Positions 41,346-54,600 of a DNA stretch of 64,000 bases are shown here, piece after piece. The stretch comes from Heligmosomoides polygyrus polygyrus. Lineage: Eukaryota; Nematoda; Chromadorea; Rhabditida; Heligmosomidae. The notes beneath the pieces were generated by a model. That model was not told the origin of the DNA and did no database searches. It saw only the letters and a program-made list of their open reading frames with translations. The translations under genes and the position numbers were made by a program. Location: positions 110,378,221-110,442,220 of the forward strand of contig OX377202.1 in the NCBI GenBank assembly GCA_947396885.1. The letters are read 5' to 3'. Position 1 is the stretch's first letter, and every line of letters begins with the position of its first letter.

Positions 41346-41945
41346 TAAACTGTCTAAAAGGCTGTAACTTGATTGCTAGTGAAGCTTTTACAGATGCTTG
41401 AGATTCGTATGAAAGCGCAGAATAATGGTAATTCTGCGATTGGTCAAGATTGCGCCATGCACCCTTCTGAAACCTTTCATTTCACGATAGATTGACTGTG
41501 CATGGGCTGAGTGCTTGTAGTTATACAATATTGCTATTAATCGATCACATTTATCTGTGCTGTACTTTTTTAAGGTTTAGAACTTTACAGAGCACTAGAA
41601 CTTGTGGCAAAATAGGGGTATATTAAAAAACATAAGTGCTAAAAACAACCATTGTTGTAGGGTTTATATGAAGTTGCAGTGCATTGTCAAGTTTTAAGCG
41701 TTAAAAGAAGCACTGTACAGGTTAATTTGGTCAATTAATAACAAGATTGTAGCAAGCATTCTGCCCATGCCCAATCAAAATGAAAGGTTTCAGATGTGTG
41801 CATGGCGCAATCCTATTCATTTGCACGTCACCGAATTGTTGCTGTCCGGTGTTTTTATATAAATCTCAAACCTGAAACCATAGGAATATCAAAAGCTTCA
41901 CTAGCAGCAATGTTAGAACCTCTCAAATAGCACCCGCATTTTTTA
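41346..41945. mobile_element. Foldback element, about 150-bp inverted arms
   Basis: The left arm has TTGCTAGTGAAGCTTTT, and the inverted right arm has CTGCTAGTGAAGCTTTT. Deeper in, both share ATTGCGCCATGCAC and GAAACCTTTCATTT. The centre is AT-rich and unique. Confidence 0.7.
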
Positions 41946-42239
41946 GGATACCCAGCATTTTGACGCAATCTGTGGTGAATTTTTAGATTTAGTCGATAAG
42001 GCCACTTTACGGAGAAATTGTGAGAGTATTCAAGCGAAGAGGAATTAGTCAGGTGTAAAATTCAGGAATTCAGATGAGTGCCTGACGCGATCCCCGTGAC
42101 TTCTTCAGCACCTTTACTTACAGCAAAGTTATCAAGTTTAAACAGTGTGTACATTTTTTTAGACGCCCTGTATGGAAAAATTGAACAGAAAAACAAGTCG
42201 GAGTTATTATTTTCAAGAAGTAGAGTGGAATAACATTAA

Positions 42240-42500
42240 TCTTTAGGTCGTAGCGCAGTCGGAGGAGGCGCCAGCTGTTGCGTGTAGCCAATTCCAGGTG
42301 CCTCGTTCGGTTTTCCCGCCCAGTCCGTCCAGACCTTCCATCCTTCTGGGGTCCGTGAATTGATACCAGCCTTATTTGATAAAGCACTGTCTTTCCCATC
42401 GGTTGGCCACCACATATCATTGCGTCGGCCGAATACTCCACCACATCTCGTAGAAGTAGAATTCGTCTCCCAAAAGGGATTGATTAACACCGCCCTTTAT
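42240..42500 (+). mobile_element. SINE copy
   Basis: GTCGTAGCGCAGTCGGAGGA head, CTTCCATCCTTCTGGGGTCC and TCTCGTAGAAGTAGAATTCG in the body, CCGCCCTTTATTAATT tail. Missing about 20 bp of the body near the end. Confidence 0.8.
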
Positions 42501-42544
42501 TAATTTGACAATATTGTACTCTCACGACTCCTAAGGTCCAATAA

Positions 42545-43040
42545 ATTTTGAAGGAAGGTTATTTGGGGTGGAGATCCTTTTTATCCGTTTTCAAAATTTC
42601 GGCTGATTACAGTAGGCTACGGCACGTATGGATGAGTAAGGCTGCCGAGATCATTATCAGCGATTCCGCCTATACTTTGCCGGACACTAAGGGTGCTGAT
42701 CATGAATATAACATTCATTTTTAAAAGTTCTGGTAATTACGGTAGGTTACGATAGGCGTGGGTGAGCAAGGCTGTCTGCATCAATTAAAATCTTTTTTCA
42801 CCTTATAGTCGGGCTTATTTTCTTTATTTTCATCTTTCTACTTTAAGAAGAAAAGCAGTGCACAAAAAAATTGATAACATAGAAAAGGAATGGAAAATTC
42901 ATTGGGGCATCCCGGCTTACTTACCCATACCTACCATAAGCCACCGTAATGGGACGAATTGTTGAAAATGAATATCATGTTCGTGGTAGGCAACTTAACT
43001 AACACCCTGGGCGATATTTGGGCGAGAAAAGATTTCGACC
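42545..43040. repeat. Three units of a dispersed repeat
   Basis: The unit reads roughly GTGCTGATCATGAATNTNACAT, AAATTTCGGCTGATTACAGT, AGGCTACGG and GGTGAGCAAGGC. Units lie at 42545-42670, 42685-42790 and (inverted) 42905-43040. Others are at 25725, 26090, 47590, 47985, 49600 and 63895. The origin is unknown. Confidence 0.65.
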
Positions 43041-43789
43041 TCGACTCGATCTGTGGTCGTGAATTTCCTCTACATTTTATTGGTTCCTTGCTTTGTATAG
43101 TCGGATGTAACTTCTTCCACCGAGCAGGGTTACGCCGTTGTCTCTCCTTTTAAATAGAGAGTGCAGGCTGATTACGTCTTATGGGCACGGTCTAATCCAT
43201 GGGTGCACACATTTTGGGTCTTAAATTTTTTAAGCGATTTTTAAACGGAAAGCATCCGGTGAATTTCCGGTAAATCATTAAATTTCGTGGAAAACTGCAA
43301 TTATATGTGAATTAGTATTTAAGATGAAAAAATCAAGGAGAGCGTTTTATATTCCAACTTCAACAGGTCCAAAGGTAAAGCTCAACGAACTACCAACAAA
43401 GAATGGACTATGAAATACATAAACCAGCTTTTAGCAACAAATTCTATCACTTATATGCTATCAGAGTTCACCTTAAATCAGGCAGACCCCGATGTTCCCT
43501 CCCTTTCCTAGTTCTGAGCGAAACCGTTTTGTGTGGCCGTGTATAATCTTGATGCCGGCACCAACCCGCTAAGTATCGAAAGAACTAATTAAAATACCAT
43601 TAAAAGTCTACCAGTGGAATGCTCACGTTCAGGGAAAGTAGCCTTGCAAAATTTTCTGTTGTCGCGGTTTTTCGCGGATTATTTAAAATAACGTCCAACA
43701 TTCCAAAACACGCTATCGCTCTCCGCTGCTCCAGATGCCGGCGAAAGTATTATATTTCGGGGTGAGCAGCGTCAGTGGGTAGGTCAGAC
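43041..43789. other. Spacer, nothing recognised
   Basis: No gene or paired repeat ends seen. Confidence 0.4.
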
Positions 43790-46700
43790 GAGTACTTTAG
43801 TGGATAGGTTGGTGGCTCGGCGAAGAACTTTTCTAGCTCCTATAGGTTTTATTTCCAAAAACTTTCCAGAAATGCACCAATAAGCATTAAAAAATGGTTT
43901 CGCGCGCTGTGCATGATCTCACGGGAGCAAACTCCCAGGTCAAGGGGAACGAGCGTTCGAACAGATTGGTACCGTAACGCGATATTCTCCTGCCATTTAC
44001 GGCTGTGCTAGAACGGATTGTTTTTGCTTATTCGTGTTTCAATAGTTTGCAGAAGCAGTCCTAATCGGAAAGGTGCTGCGCCTGCAATATTAGTGAAGAC
44101 TTCGAGGAAAAGCGATGCACTTAGTGGGGAAAATGTGAAAATTTTCGTTTTATTCCTGAAAATTTCTATTAAATGGTTAAGCCAGATTTTCACGGAAAAT
44201 GCCGTCAATCCGTTAGATTCGTTGCACTGCTAACCGATAAATGTGCACCCCTGGTCAAAACCGCCTGTGGTGGGCGTTGACCTTCCGGTGGGGCATCCGC
44301 CACCTCTGTTCGAATGTTCGCCATCGATCCACGGGATCAATGTCTTCTGCGGCTTTCCACTTCTCTCGGACTTCACTTTCTTTCCGATTCTTCACAGTTT
44401 ATCTCTCGGAAACAGTCCTGAACCCCTGTCATCAAACATCAACGCATAAAACGGGGACACTTTTACTCGAAAGAGTCGCCGCTACTATTCTGACAAGAGA
44501 GTCTAAAGTTTGTGGTTTTTTAGCCTAGAAATCGAACGATTGGGAGACAATGCTGACATATTAGGAACTGTATCAAAAAGCGTTGTTGCATGCTTTTCGA
44601 TCGCGCTTTCAAAGCTATTTGTTCAGGGGCAACAGATACATTCATCTCGCTCGACGCTCTACACGGTGGAAAGGAGAGCTGGCCTGACGAGTCCTCTAGT
44701 TCTTAGGTTAGTGCCTGCTTTATAAATATTTTGGTGCTTTCCGGGCGTGCAGATAGCCCATGATCCTCGCGGCCAGTCACGGGTCTAGCCCTTCGTGATT
44801 GGTTGATAACAAAGTGCGTGAGCAGTTTTTTTTCGTTCATATTGTTCATTTTATTGAAATGACATTTGCTAGCAATGGGAGCAGTCCTAGTTTGGGGGAC
44901 CAAGTTGTGTTTTGCCCCACCACTTCTTACCTCGAATCTTCTCGAGGGCCCTTTGGTCGCTTCGTGGTGTGAGGTGTGTAACTTCAAAGGAGGAGTAGTG
45001 ATGTACAGGAGATGGAAGCAATTGTGGGTAGCCTCTCCCCAACTAGAATTGCATTAGTGGTTGACTAAAATTTTGTAGAATTTACACTGAAGCGTCTGAG
45101 CGTTGACCACGACATGATGGCGGTATAGCGCCCGTAAGGGTTCTGCTGAGACAAATCGTTGTAGCTAGTGCTCAGCCGTAGGGTGAAGTTTGTCTTCTGA
45201 TGAGGGTTTCCAGAGCATCCGCAGCATTCTTTAACAAGACCATCCAGTCTATGAATTGTCTGAAGTGTCCAGAATTCCGCGCACGTTTCTGAAGTGCTTC
45301 TACGTGATGTTTCGGCTAGATAATTGCTGTCAAAGGCTGTTTCGACACGTACTAAGGATGACCTATATGTAGCCTTAAAGATAGCGAGGGTAGATTAACT
45401 GTCGTTCAAGGTAGAAGAATGCACACCTCAACGACTAGCCCTAACTATACTTTAGCCTTTTGGCCGTGAATGAGGCGGAAATGGCGCAGTCTGCAAAGTG
45501 AGCTGGACTCCTGGAGCAACTAGACCATACTGAATGAGTCGTGCTTGTCTGTTCATTGGCTGGATACCTCAGTCCTCGACAATCATATCGTCCCCAAGTT
45601 ATCCCGACTCAAATAGAGTGCATGGCGCACTCCCAAACGGATTGATTGGCGTCGGCATCTATGCATTCCTTGCTAAAAGGTTGTGAATACAACCGATTAG
45701 CAGCCCGTCAAGTCTTTATATGCACATACTTCGGCTTCAGCGCGCTAATTGATATTGATTCCTTGGCTTTCTAATCGATATCGATGGGCGCCATATAAGG
45801 ACTTAAGCTTCAGCTGCGCCGAAAGTGGGTGAAAGAAGGCATTAGGTCATTCTGATGACAGAGAACCTACATTATAAACGCCCAAGAAGGAAGTCGCCGC
45901 TGTAAGGAAAATGCTTCCTTTTGTTTGCGTGTGTCTCAATTTTTGTCACCGCCCTTTTGAGAGAAGATATGATTTTAAAGTTAATTCAAGATTTCGACTT
46001 GCAATTTTCTGTTTCTTTTTTGTTATTATTGGCGGTTGAACACTGTATTCTTTGCTAATATGTCGTAACCACTCAAGTCTTTTAAATGCGAACTGGACAC
46101 TTCTGAGATCGAAACTGAACACCCACTGTGCTGGTCTGATGGTTCGATCCTTCCTTGCGTGCTGCGACTGGGCTTTGCACATTGAAATTGGGTTCAATCT
46201 ATTTTGTAGCTAAGCGTATATGACAATTATGAAACTTCAAAGGCTGTGGATATATGACGTTTTTGGGGCAGGTTAATTAAAAAGTTTGCAAAGGAGATCG
46301 TATCAGTTTTTAAAGGAAATAACCCTTTTTAATTTTTTATAGAGTGCCTAGTTTAAGGCGTCTGTTTTGTGTTTAAAGATGCTTAGCTTTGTTTTAAAAA
46401 TGCCCAGTTTAGCATGGAAAATGTTCATAATGAAGTGGAAATAGAGTACATACATATATAGCTTTATATAAGGGCCCGTCTATACTTCGACGCCGAGCGA
46501 CGCGGCGCCACTATACATGACATCGCGTCGCTAGGCGTCGGAAGTTTAAACGGGGCCTAAGGCAAAGAAACAGACGATTGTGGATACGAGAAGCAATGCA
46601 AATCAACATCGAGAAATACACACCTTCACAAGTTTAGTATGTGAAATCATCACAGTGGATAAAGAAAATGCTGATCTATCTTACTGAAGGAGGAGACGGA

Positions 46701-47410
46701 ACTTCACAACGGCGGTGAATTCCTTCACAAGGAACAAGCTATGAGGGAATATTCATTGTAATTTCGTAGACGTGAGGCACCTCCCTAATGGTGTTTGTTC
46801 CAATTTTCTAGAGGTGCTCTCACCATCTCCACCCCAATTAGAATAGATCCCAAAATGCAACATCGTCGAAATAACGATTCTATTTCGAATTACAAAGCGA
46901 ATGTAGGGCTGGTAAGTAATAAGCGGATTATGTAGTACAATCCTTCTTTATAGCAGAAAGCGGCAGGTGGAGTCAAGTGGTGAATTCAAGCTCACAAGGG
47001 AAGGATACCAGATCGCAGTAGCGCTTTGAGGCGTGATGAATAGCATGAAATGCAGCTTCAAAAGGAGGCGACTCTAAACATCGTATATGCTCGGATATCG
47101 GGCTGTTCACAAATGCGGCTGACAGCCGAGTAGGAGCGGCGCCATGGTAGTGAGAGGGTATGTGGTTCCACTCCCTAGTGACGCAGTTTTTTGCGCTTAG
47201 TAAAAAGATCGGATATGTCGAACCGAAGCTCTTTGTGTGAAATTGCAACAAAAGGCTTCGCTAGGGAAGCGATTCGTTGACACTACCGCACTTTCACCAT
47301 TCAGAGGTCGACTAAAATTTCGCTCAAAAATTTCTGACGGACGCTATTTGAGAAGCTGATCCCGAATTTGCTACTTGTTATCGTGATTTGGCCTAAATAT
47401 AGTACGTCAC
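43790..47410. repeat. 3.6-kb dispersed repeat, copy A
   Basis: Aligns in the same order and orientation with 60070-64000. Strongest blocks: CTGCGCCTGCAATATTAGTG (44076), CCCTGGTCAAAACCGCCTGT (44248), TTCCACTTCTCTCGGACTTC, TTTTTAGCCTAGAAATCGAA, AGACAATGCTGACATATTAG, CACGGGTCTAGCCC and GATATCGATGGGCGCC. A diverged third copy lies at 6900-7640. Frames in the shared blocks are not jointly open, so no protein is called. It could be a large non-autonomous transposon or a duplicated segment. Confidence 0.75.
46472..46557. mobile_element. 86-bp hairpin MITE in repeat copy A
   Basis: Ends GGGCCCGTCTATACTTCGAC / GGCCCCGTTTAAACTTCCGA, flanked by TAA. At the equivalent place in copy B (about 63343) the sequence runs TTATAAGACAATGAGACG with a single TAA, an empty site. 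Confidence 0.85.
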
Positions 47411-47589
47411 GGTAGAAATGGTTGAGAAAGGTTGTTTGGTTACAGTCATCGATTTCATCCAAATCTTCTAAGGCGACAAATAAGGCGCTGAGAATGAGCA
47501 TTTGTTTGTTTATTGTTGGATTAGGGAGAACAATATGTATGATGAGCTTGTTGGTAAAACAGGTCTGATTCTTCGACGCCATGAATCAT

Positions 47590-48090
47590 ATTCGTGATCA
47601 GCGCTTTAAAAAACCCTTTCCCTAGTGCAGGGTTTAGGTGAAACCGGTAATTCTGACCCCGTCACCCTTACCACCGTTATTTTTCCAACACCTACATACC
47701 GTAATGTATCGTGATGGGCGAAATTTTCGAAAGCGGATATCACATACTGATCAGCACCCAAATAATCCCCTTGAGTGAAATCTTGAGTAGTGGGGAAACG
47801 AACCTAATTTAAGCTGTCACAACGATGTTTTGTTGCAATCAAAACTTCTAGCGCCAGGCGGGACTCGAACCCGCACCTCCCTCTGACCGGGCGGGAATGG
47901 TCTACGCCTTTACACCACCGGCGCCGTTTGATCGAACGCAACATCCAAACCTAATTTACATTTTTTATGTATTGGCGAATTTGATGATTCCGATCCCCCA
48001 CCCTTGCTAGCCCTCACCTACCATGACCTCCCGTAATCGGTCGTGAATTCAAAAACGAATGCTGTGTTCTTCATGTATAACCCAAATAAA
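47590..48090. repeat. Dispersed repeat units around a tRNA-like sequence
   Basis: Units of the 42545-type repeat at 47590-47800 (GTGATCAGCG, CCTACATACCGTAATG) and 47985-48090 (CACCTACCATGACC, CGTAATCGGTCGTGAATTC) enclose the tRNA-like 47850-47924. Confidence 0.6.
47850..47924 (-). tRNA. tRNA-like gene or pseudogene
   Basis: On the minus strand the 75-nt sequence has a seven-pair acceptor stem (GCGCCGG with CTGGCGC, one G-U) and a perfect T arm (GCGGG, TTCGAGT, CCCGC). It also has an A-box-like TGGTGTAAAGGCG and a TTTT run 7 nt downstream. The anticodon arm does not fold canonically: the middle region is about two bases too long, so I cannot name an anticodon. It may be a decayed tRNA or the head of a tRNA-derived repeat. 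Confidence 0.45.
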
Positions 48091-48349
48091 CTCATTGAAC
48101 GAAATGTCGACCTCTTCGTTAGAGCATAACTGAGCCAATGAACCTGGTCTGCTTCCTGGCGTCTTCTTTGTTTCACTTGCTGATGTTTCACTAGGTAATT
48201 TGTAGTGGCTGTGACTCCAGTCGACCGTGCAGCCTCGAAGAGGGCCTCTGGAGGAACTGCATTGTCCGAGGCTCAGCGATAAATGTAGAATCGAAAGCAT
48301 AGCAAAGATTGCTTGCTACGGTTTCACATGAAGGGCTTCGAGAAGTGCA

Positions 48350-48437
48350 AAAAAGCTTCGCCGCCTGGGAGGCGAACCACAAACCTTTGCGTGTCACCGC
48401 ACCGCTTCGCTAACCACTGCGCCACGATTGCACAGAG
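48350..48437 (-). repeat. tRNA-like sequence with T6 terminator
   Basis: Minus strand: GTGGCGCAGTGGTTAGCG (A box), TTGTGGTTCGCCTCCCAGG (B box), then GCGAAGCTTTTTT, a Pol III-type stop. The acceptor stem does not pair. Located 3' of gene 6. Confidence 0.5.
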
Positions 48438-48620
48438 CCCGGAAGTATCTGTGGTTTAGCTTAACCATGTGCAAACAACGCGCAGTGAAAGGCTTTGTTG
48501 CACTTACGGAACCCATTTTTAGAATCAGCGTTCGACGGTGCATCTCATGATGTATGTCTTACCCCAAAGTGTGGCTGCGACCTGGTGTCCTTGATTAGTG
48601 AGTTGTCACCTGCTCGGAAT

Positions 48621-51600
48621 TCATATTGCGCTTCTGTCCGACACAATGACTCCAATACGGTTGGTGTAGGAGACGACAGATTGAGCTTGGTGAGGACTCT
48701 TTGTGAACCTGAGTAACGAGAGTACATATCGTCTGTAGTCACTTATGGAGAACATCGTCACTAGCGGATTGAAGAGCGAGTACAGCGATGTGAGAACTCC
48801 CAGGCAGTCGGTGACCAGCGGGCCGTGGCGCAGATTTCCGAATAGGATCGCATAGATGACACAAGAGGGAAGGTAGAGAAACAGTGTCGGGCAGACGGTC
48901 TGGAAGTGTCGCTATTTGTAGGTGGACGTACATAGTGTCTGCTCTTCCCCTTTGAGTCGAATTCTTGTTAGGAAAGAATTCGACCTCCCATGGAACTCCA
49001 AGTGAAGACCAGGGTCAATAGAAAGGGCTTGGAATGCTGATTACGAATATCTGTTTCAAAATTGCAAATTGAAACTCATGAGCGAGTTGTGACTCGTTGA
49101 AGTTTAGGGATTGACTGTGGACGCGAAAGAGCTGGGGCGGCAGCGGTGAAGGATGGGGGCTCCGTAAGGCTGGCCAATCAGGAGCGGCGGTGGCACAGGG
49201 GTATTGCGCCAGCTCGTCAGACGTGAGGTCGTCGGTTCTGTTCTCGTGGTTGCCGATCTTTTTGCACACCGTGATTTATCTTCGAAATTACCTCTTATTC
49301 TGAATTATGACACTATATTTTGTCCTCCAAGAAAAACAAGAAGCATTTCCGCTGCAGGTTCACTTTCAAGCTTCAAACCTTAAGCCTTAATTGCACCAAA
49401 ATCAAACAAATATTCACCAGGAGTGACAAACACACCTGGGTAAACATCAATGTAACGTGTCTTACAACATGAATGTTTCAAAAAGTTTGGGAACCTACGG
49501 GCGCAAACATTCCGGTAAATCTGTGACAGAGCCTTCAATTAATTGCTTGGCACTGTTGTACCTTCAAAAGTCCAGAGGTCGGGGAGTCGCCGAAAAAAAA
49601 ATTTATTAACCCAAACTTCGCCCAAGGGGTTATTTGAAGTGCTGATGACGAACCTTGCAGCCGTTTTTAAAATTTCGGCCTGGAAGGTTACAGTAGCTGC
49701 GACCTTACTCAACCGCACCGCATCCTACCATAGTCCGCCGTAATGCCAAAAGCGGATGTCACGACTCGCGACCTCTTCAGCCTCTTGATCCACGGGCGTC
49801 TAGACTCACAGTGAACTCCGGTGAGGCGCCCCATCGCGCGGCCTGCCTCGCCTCCTCCGGTATCGATTCGGGGGCGGAGCGCACGCACACGAGCGGGTGC
49901 CCGCGCCTCTTGCACAGTCGGCTGTCAGTCTACGCCTGCATGAACCGCGAGCGGGGGCGCGCCTTTGAGGCGTCGCCCTCTCGCATCTCCACTGAGTTCA
50001 GCTCGGAGCTCTCCCGCGAGGCCTTGCCACTTATCTGGAATCATCATTACACCGACAGCCCGCGGAAGGAGCGGAAGGAACGGTCCTGCCAAGAAGGATC
50101 GCTGGGGATCATGGCGCTTACCGATCAATTCATGGAGCGCACATATTCCTCTGCGTCTCCATCTTATCGTCTCGGCACTTCATTTTTCCGTCTATACTCT
50201 GTATGGTTGCTGGTGTCTAATAAATCTGAGCTGACCCTCGGTGTGCACAAGGAAGGAGTGCGTTAAGTCCGTTATCTGGTGTCGCTCGGTATTGTGTTGA
50301 CATTGCTATGTATGTTGTGCATGGGTTGTTTGCGAATGCCTGTGCAAGCCCCATGCGGGGTTCGCTGCGAAGGGGCAGAGCCTGGCAATCAACACATCGG
50401 TTTGTAGGTTTCCACGGTGTCATTACAAACCAGGGCTGAAGGGGGCTACAGTAGGGACGCGGCAAGGGCATGGACCACGACACCTCCCCGGGGTACTGTC
50501 CTTGGTATCTTCTGTTGCCCTATGGGGCAGGTTGGTGTCCCACGTGTAAGAGCCGCTGCACTGGAGCCACCACTTGCGACAGCGGAAGTCATATTCGTGA
50601 TCATTACCCGAGGACAAAAAGGGCATAGCAAAATGATTCATCCCGGTGTGAATTCTACCACTCCACACCGAGTCTGCCGCGGCTCATCGCGCTCTGCCGC
50701 GTCCTTTCCATCAGCGGCGCGATTGGCCCAATACCGTAACCCGAACTTCCGTCAAATGTGGTGTATTGAGGCGACGGGGTATGAAATCGAAGTCGATAGC
50801 AAAATCGATAGCTATATCAATCGATTTGCCAACCACGAGAACCGAACCGACGACCTCACGTCTGACGAGCTGGCTCAATACCCCTGTGCCACCGCCGCTC
50901 CTGATTGGCCAGCCTTACATAGCCGTTGTCGCCCCAGCTCTTTCGCGCCCGCAGTCAACCCCTAAACTTCAACGGGTCACAACTCGCGCAGGAGTTTCAA
51001 TTTGCAATTTTGACACAGATATTCGTAATCAGCATTCCAAGCCCTTTCTAATGACCCTGGTCTCTCCCTGGAGCTCCACGGGTGGTCGACATTCTGAAGA
51101 CAGAGCATCTGACGAAAACGCTCTCAGATTCCATTCACTGTGAATTTGGAGCTCTACAGATTTCTCCAATTTGGCACCCCTGATTAACAGACTCGAAAAA
51201 AGCTTTGGCTCATTATGCCTCATCACCTATTCCGCTAACAAGAAGGCTTTCTTTGACAAAAAAGAAAAAATCGAAGGTAGACACGATGAGGTGACGCTGC
51301 TTCAGAAGCTTCATGAACGAGGAGATCTCAGTCTTATTGTAGGCGCACGGTTTTTTCTTTGACACAAATGCCTGTTGGAATTGGTGCCATAAAGTTGTTA
51401 GTTTTGTTGATAATCGAACCGAAGCTTTGTTCTCTATGCTAGAAAGTCGGCTGAAATTTAGCGAAATCAAGAGAGCTGACCTGAAAGAGCAGCACACAAA
51501 ACATCTGCCGTTGAAGCTGTTTCACGTGGGGGCTTATTCCCGTACGTTTCACGGTGATATGTATTCGAACAGAACAGTAGATTCCGATGATCGAAAGCAG

Positions 51601-54600
51601 CAGCATAATCACGGCGCTGTCGGCTACCAGTAAGCCAGACATGTCGTTTGTTTTGTGCTGAAATCGAATTTTGTTGGGCAATCTTTTGCTGTGGGTAAAA
51701 GTGTAAGATCGGTCTCGTACAAGGTGGCTACAGAGTGGAGTCTGCCGGCGTTTAGTCGTAACTGATAATTGTGATATTATCTGACATGATGTTATTTTTA
51801 TTCGTGAAGTGTTTACAAAATTATAGCGGATCACCATTATCGGAGTCAAGCTCCTGCTCAAAGTGATCCACGGATACAGACTTTGAGTCGCTTGGTGAGC
51901 GCCCCCTACTGTGGGCTATAGGTAGTGGACGTCGACCATCTGCTTTCTCCTAGTAGAACTGCCTTCAATCGCTCCAAAAATGGTGAGAACTCGACGAGAT
52001 CTGTTGCTACAAACGGCTAGAGACCGAGCACTTCATGTCCGACGAGTTAGAAGGCCACATATCCTTGCCTCAGAACCTAGAACAAACCTGCTCACAGAAT
52101 GCGATTGTCTTGGACCCATGTGCTAGCACCCAGTTCTGTGGAAGAACTGTTGCGATCGGTGGCCCCACGCGACGCACTATAAACGCCTTCCCCCGCGTGC
52201 CCGGCAGTCTGCATCGTCGTAGTCGCACCGAGCGGTCGGTCGCTCTCCGCTCCGGTACTCCATCTTCAGCGCAGTCTCCACTCCATCGGGACCAGGGATG
52301 GGCGGAAATTTTAAAAATTTTCCCAGAAAACAGAATGTGTTAAAGCATTGTTACAGAAAATTGCTTTCGTCAGAAAACACAAAAATCAAAAACGCCAGAA
52401 AACAGAGGATCAGAAAACAGAAAATTTTGAAATTATCAGTCGACCCAATTGTTCCACCCAAATCGCTCACGAAGAATGGCCACGAAATTCACCAGGTCTG
52501 ACTTTTTGGTCTGGTCAGTTAGTGCACCAGATCTCAGCTACAATATACAACAACTTGGATTCGCTCAAAGCCGCACTTACGAAAGCGTATAATGATTTCG
52601 ATGAGGACTATCTTTGTGCCACCTGCTACGCCTTCGTGACTCGTCTGAGAATCTGCATACGAGCAAGAGGAGGGCACTTTGAAGATAGTAATTTTTGATT
52701 GTTAAGGACCTTAATAGAAATTTCGAAGTGTTTTTCTCCGTTTTGAATAGTTTGTGCTACTATGGCACTTCGATAATTTGAGGCCCACAATTAGTCATCT
52801 GTATGACAGTTGCCACCTTGTGTGATAGTTGCTTATGGAGAATGTTCTGAATGCTTCCCCGCGAGATATGTAAGCAGTTTGTTTAACCCTATCGTTCCTC
52901 TGTATCCTCTTCTTGACTATCTTGCGGATGCCAGGTATGCTTGCGGTTTAAAGTGACAAAACAGATGGTGGTGTTCTCGCTGCTCATAGTACGTCGCTGT
53001 AAGGATGCTGTCCCAGGAGTCTTGATTGGGGATGCAGTTCCCGATCCCAAGGCTCTGGAGAAAGCTCGTTAACGAAGACTCGACGACGATATCCGACACG
53101 CGGACTCAACGGACGGAGCCAGAGATCTGGCGCGACCAGACGACATTCCTAAGAACAATTGTGACTAGAGGAAGACTCGTATTTTACTAAGGATTTATTA
53201 TCGGACTACAACACTACTGTATGGATTTATGGGGAGCAGATAGCAAACGTGGCACGGAAGAAGGAAATCAAGAGTAAAGGTATGTGAATATGTTAATGGG
53301 AATAAAGGACCTCGAAGGTGAAGAAGGGTAAGATTGAGGTTCAAGGAGAGCAGGAGGGTGGAGGCCACCCGTGGGGAGTGCCGGGCCTGAGGTAAGGAGT
53401 CGAGGATCAGAGTTTGACGGAGAAGAAAAGAGCATCATCGTGAATGTAGAATGAAACAAGGATGAGAGAAATAGAGAGATGATAGGAAGGAGAAGGTGGA
53501 GGCCGGTGGCCTCACCTCAGTGGCGGCGATCCTCTGTGTTCTGGTGTTTTGGGAGCTCCTTTTATTCGGTTCTAGGAGCCCTGGACCTAACTACTGTCTG
53601 GAATCTTTTCTCTTACTTTCCTATCGTCTTTTCCGTGGTCCGCGGTCAACTGTTGCAGCCAGGTGTGTCATATTTGGGAGCGGCTGCACAGTCATCAATT
53701 GAACTTCTTTGATTTACTGTTGTTTTTGGCGAGTGACGTCAGTTGCCCTTTTAGCTTCGTTGATTTATGGTCACTTGAGGCAAGTGAGCGGCGGCTGTTC
53801 TCTGGTGTACTTTCAGTGTCCTTGCAGTCGCACTCCTCCTCACAGTCTGACATTGATGTGCAGCCTCCTTTCAATCTCCCCTGTTCCACGAGGTGCCCGA
53901 TGGTGGCTCGATGAGAAGATAGGCCTATAACTTGGTGGGCTGTTGTGGAATTTGCCCACGAATACATGACGGAACTCCTCTGTCAAACGTACGTAAAAAA
54001 AATTTTGAAACGGCATTCTGTTCTCAGGCACCACTGTCAGGAAATTGCGGTCCACACCTTGTAATCACCCTGTATAGGTGTGACAGCTAAGGGGCTTATC
54101 AGTTAGGCAAAGGAACCCACCTCTAAAGAAATTCCGATAAAAGCGTTCCCGTCGAGGCTAGTGAGATCGGCGTAGACCTGCCTTCTGAACATCTCGTGTG
54201 GAATCGCTGTCATCACCAACAGAAAGGCACAGTCCGATAACAAAAGCACGTTCAGCACCCATATTAGCAGAATCCACCGCCTCGACGTGTACAGGTAGGA
54301 CAGGTCAGGCCTGAGCGTGGAGTGTAGAAGTAAAGGAAATCTCGGCGAGGTTCTATGCTTACCGGCAAATGTGGACGTATCGATAGACGAAGCTGTTCAT
54401 CAGAATTATCACCGACGAGGACATCACAAACCAAAACAGCATCAGCACCTCTTCGCCCCTCTTCCAGCTATGAATTATTCCAGTCGACACGTAGATGAAA
54501 TACGTTCCGCCATGGTGTCCACGCTACAAAGATTTCAGCAAACGGTTGAACTAGAATCGCTCAATAAATCGAAAGCAATAAATTAATGAACAAGAAAAAT

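Noticed and set aside
44241..44528. Frame similar on the + strand in both large-repeat copies (GQNRLWWALTFRWGI)
   Set aside because: Similarity reflects nucleotide identity of the repeat. Copy B carries an extra segment and changes are not concentrated at third positions, so I do not call a gene.
48739..48933. Frame MYVHLQIATLPDRLPDTVSL over exon 5 of gene 6
   Set aside because: It is the wrong frame. The receptor frame (TVCPTLFLYLPSC...) runs through the same DNA from the acceptor at 48900 and ends at 48621.
49811..50266. 151-codon open frame on the + strand in intron 4 of gene 6
   Set aside because: It lies in GC-rich DNA with long frames on both strands, shows no domain-like pattern, and is inside the inverted-repeat structure.
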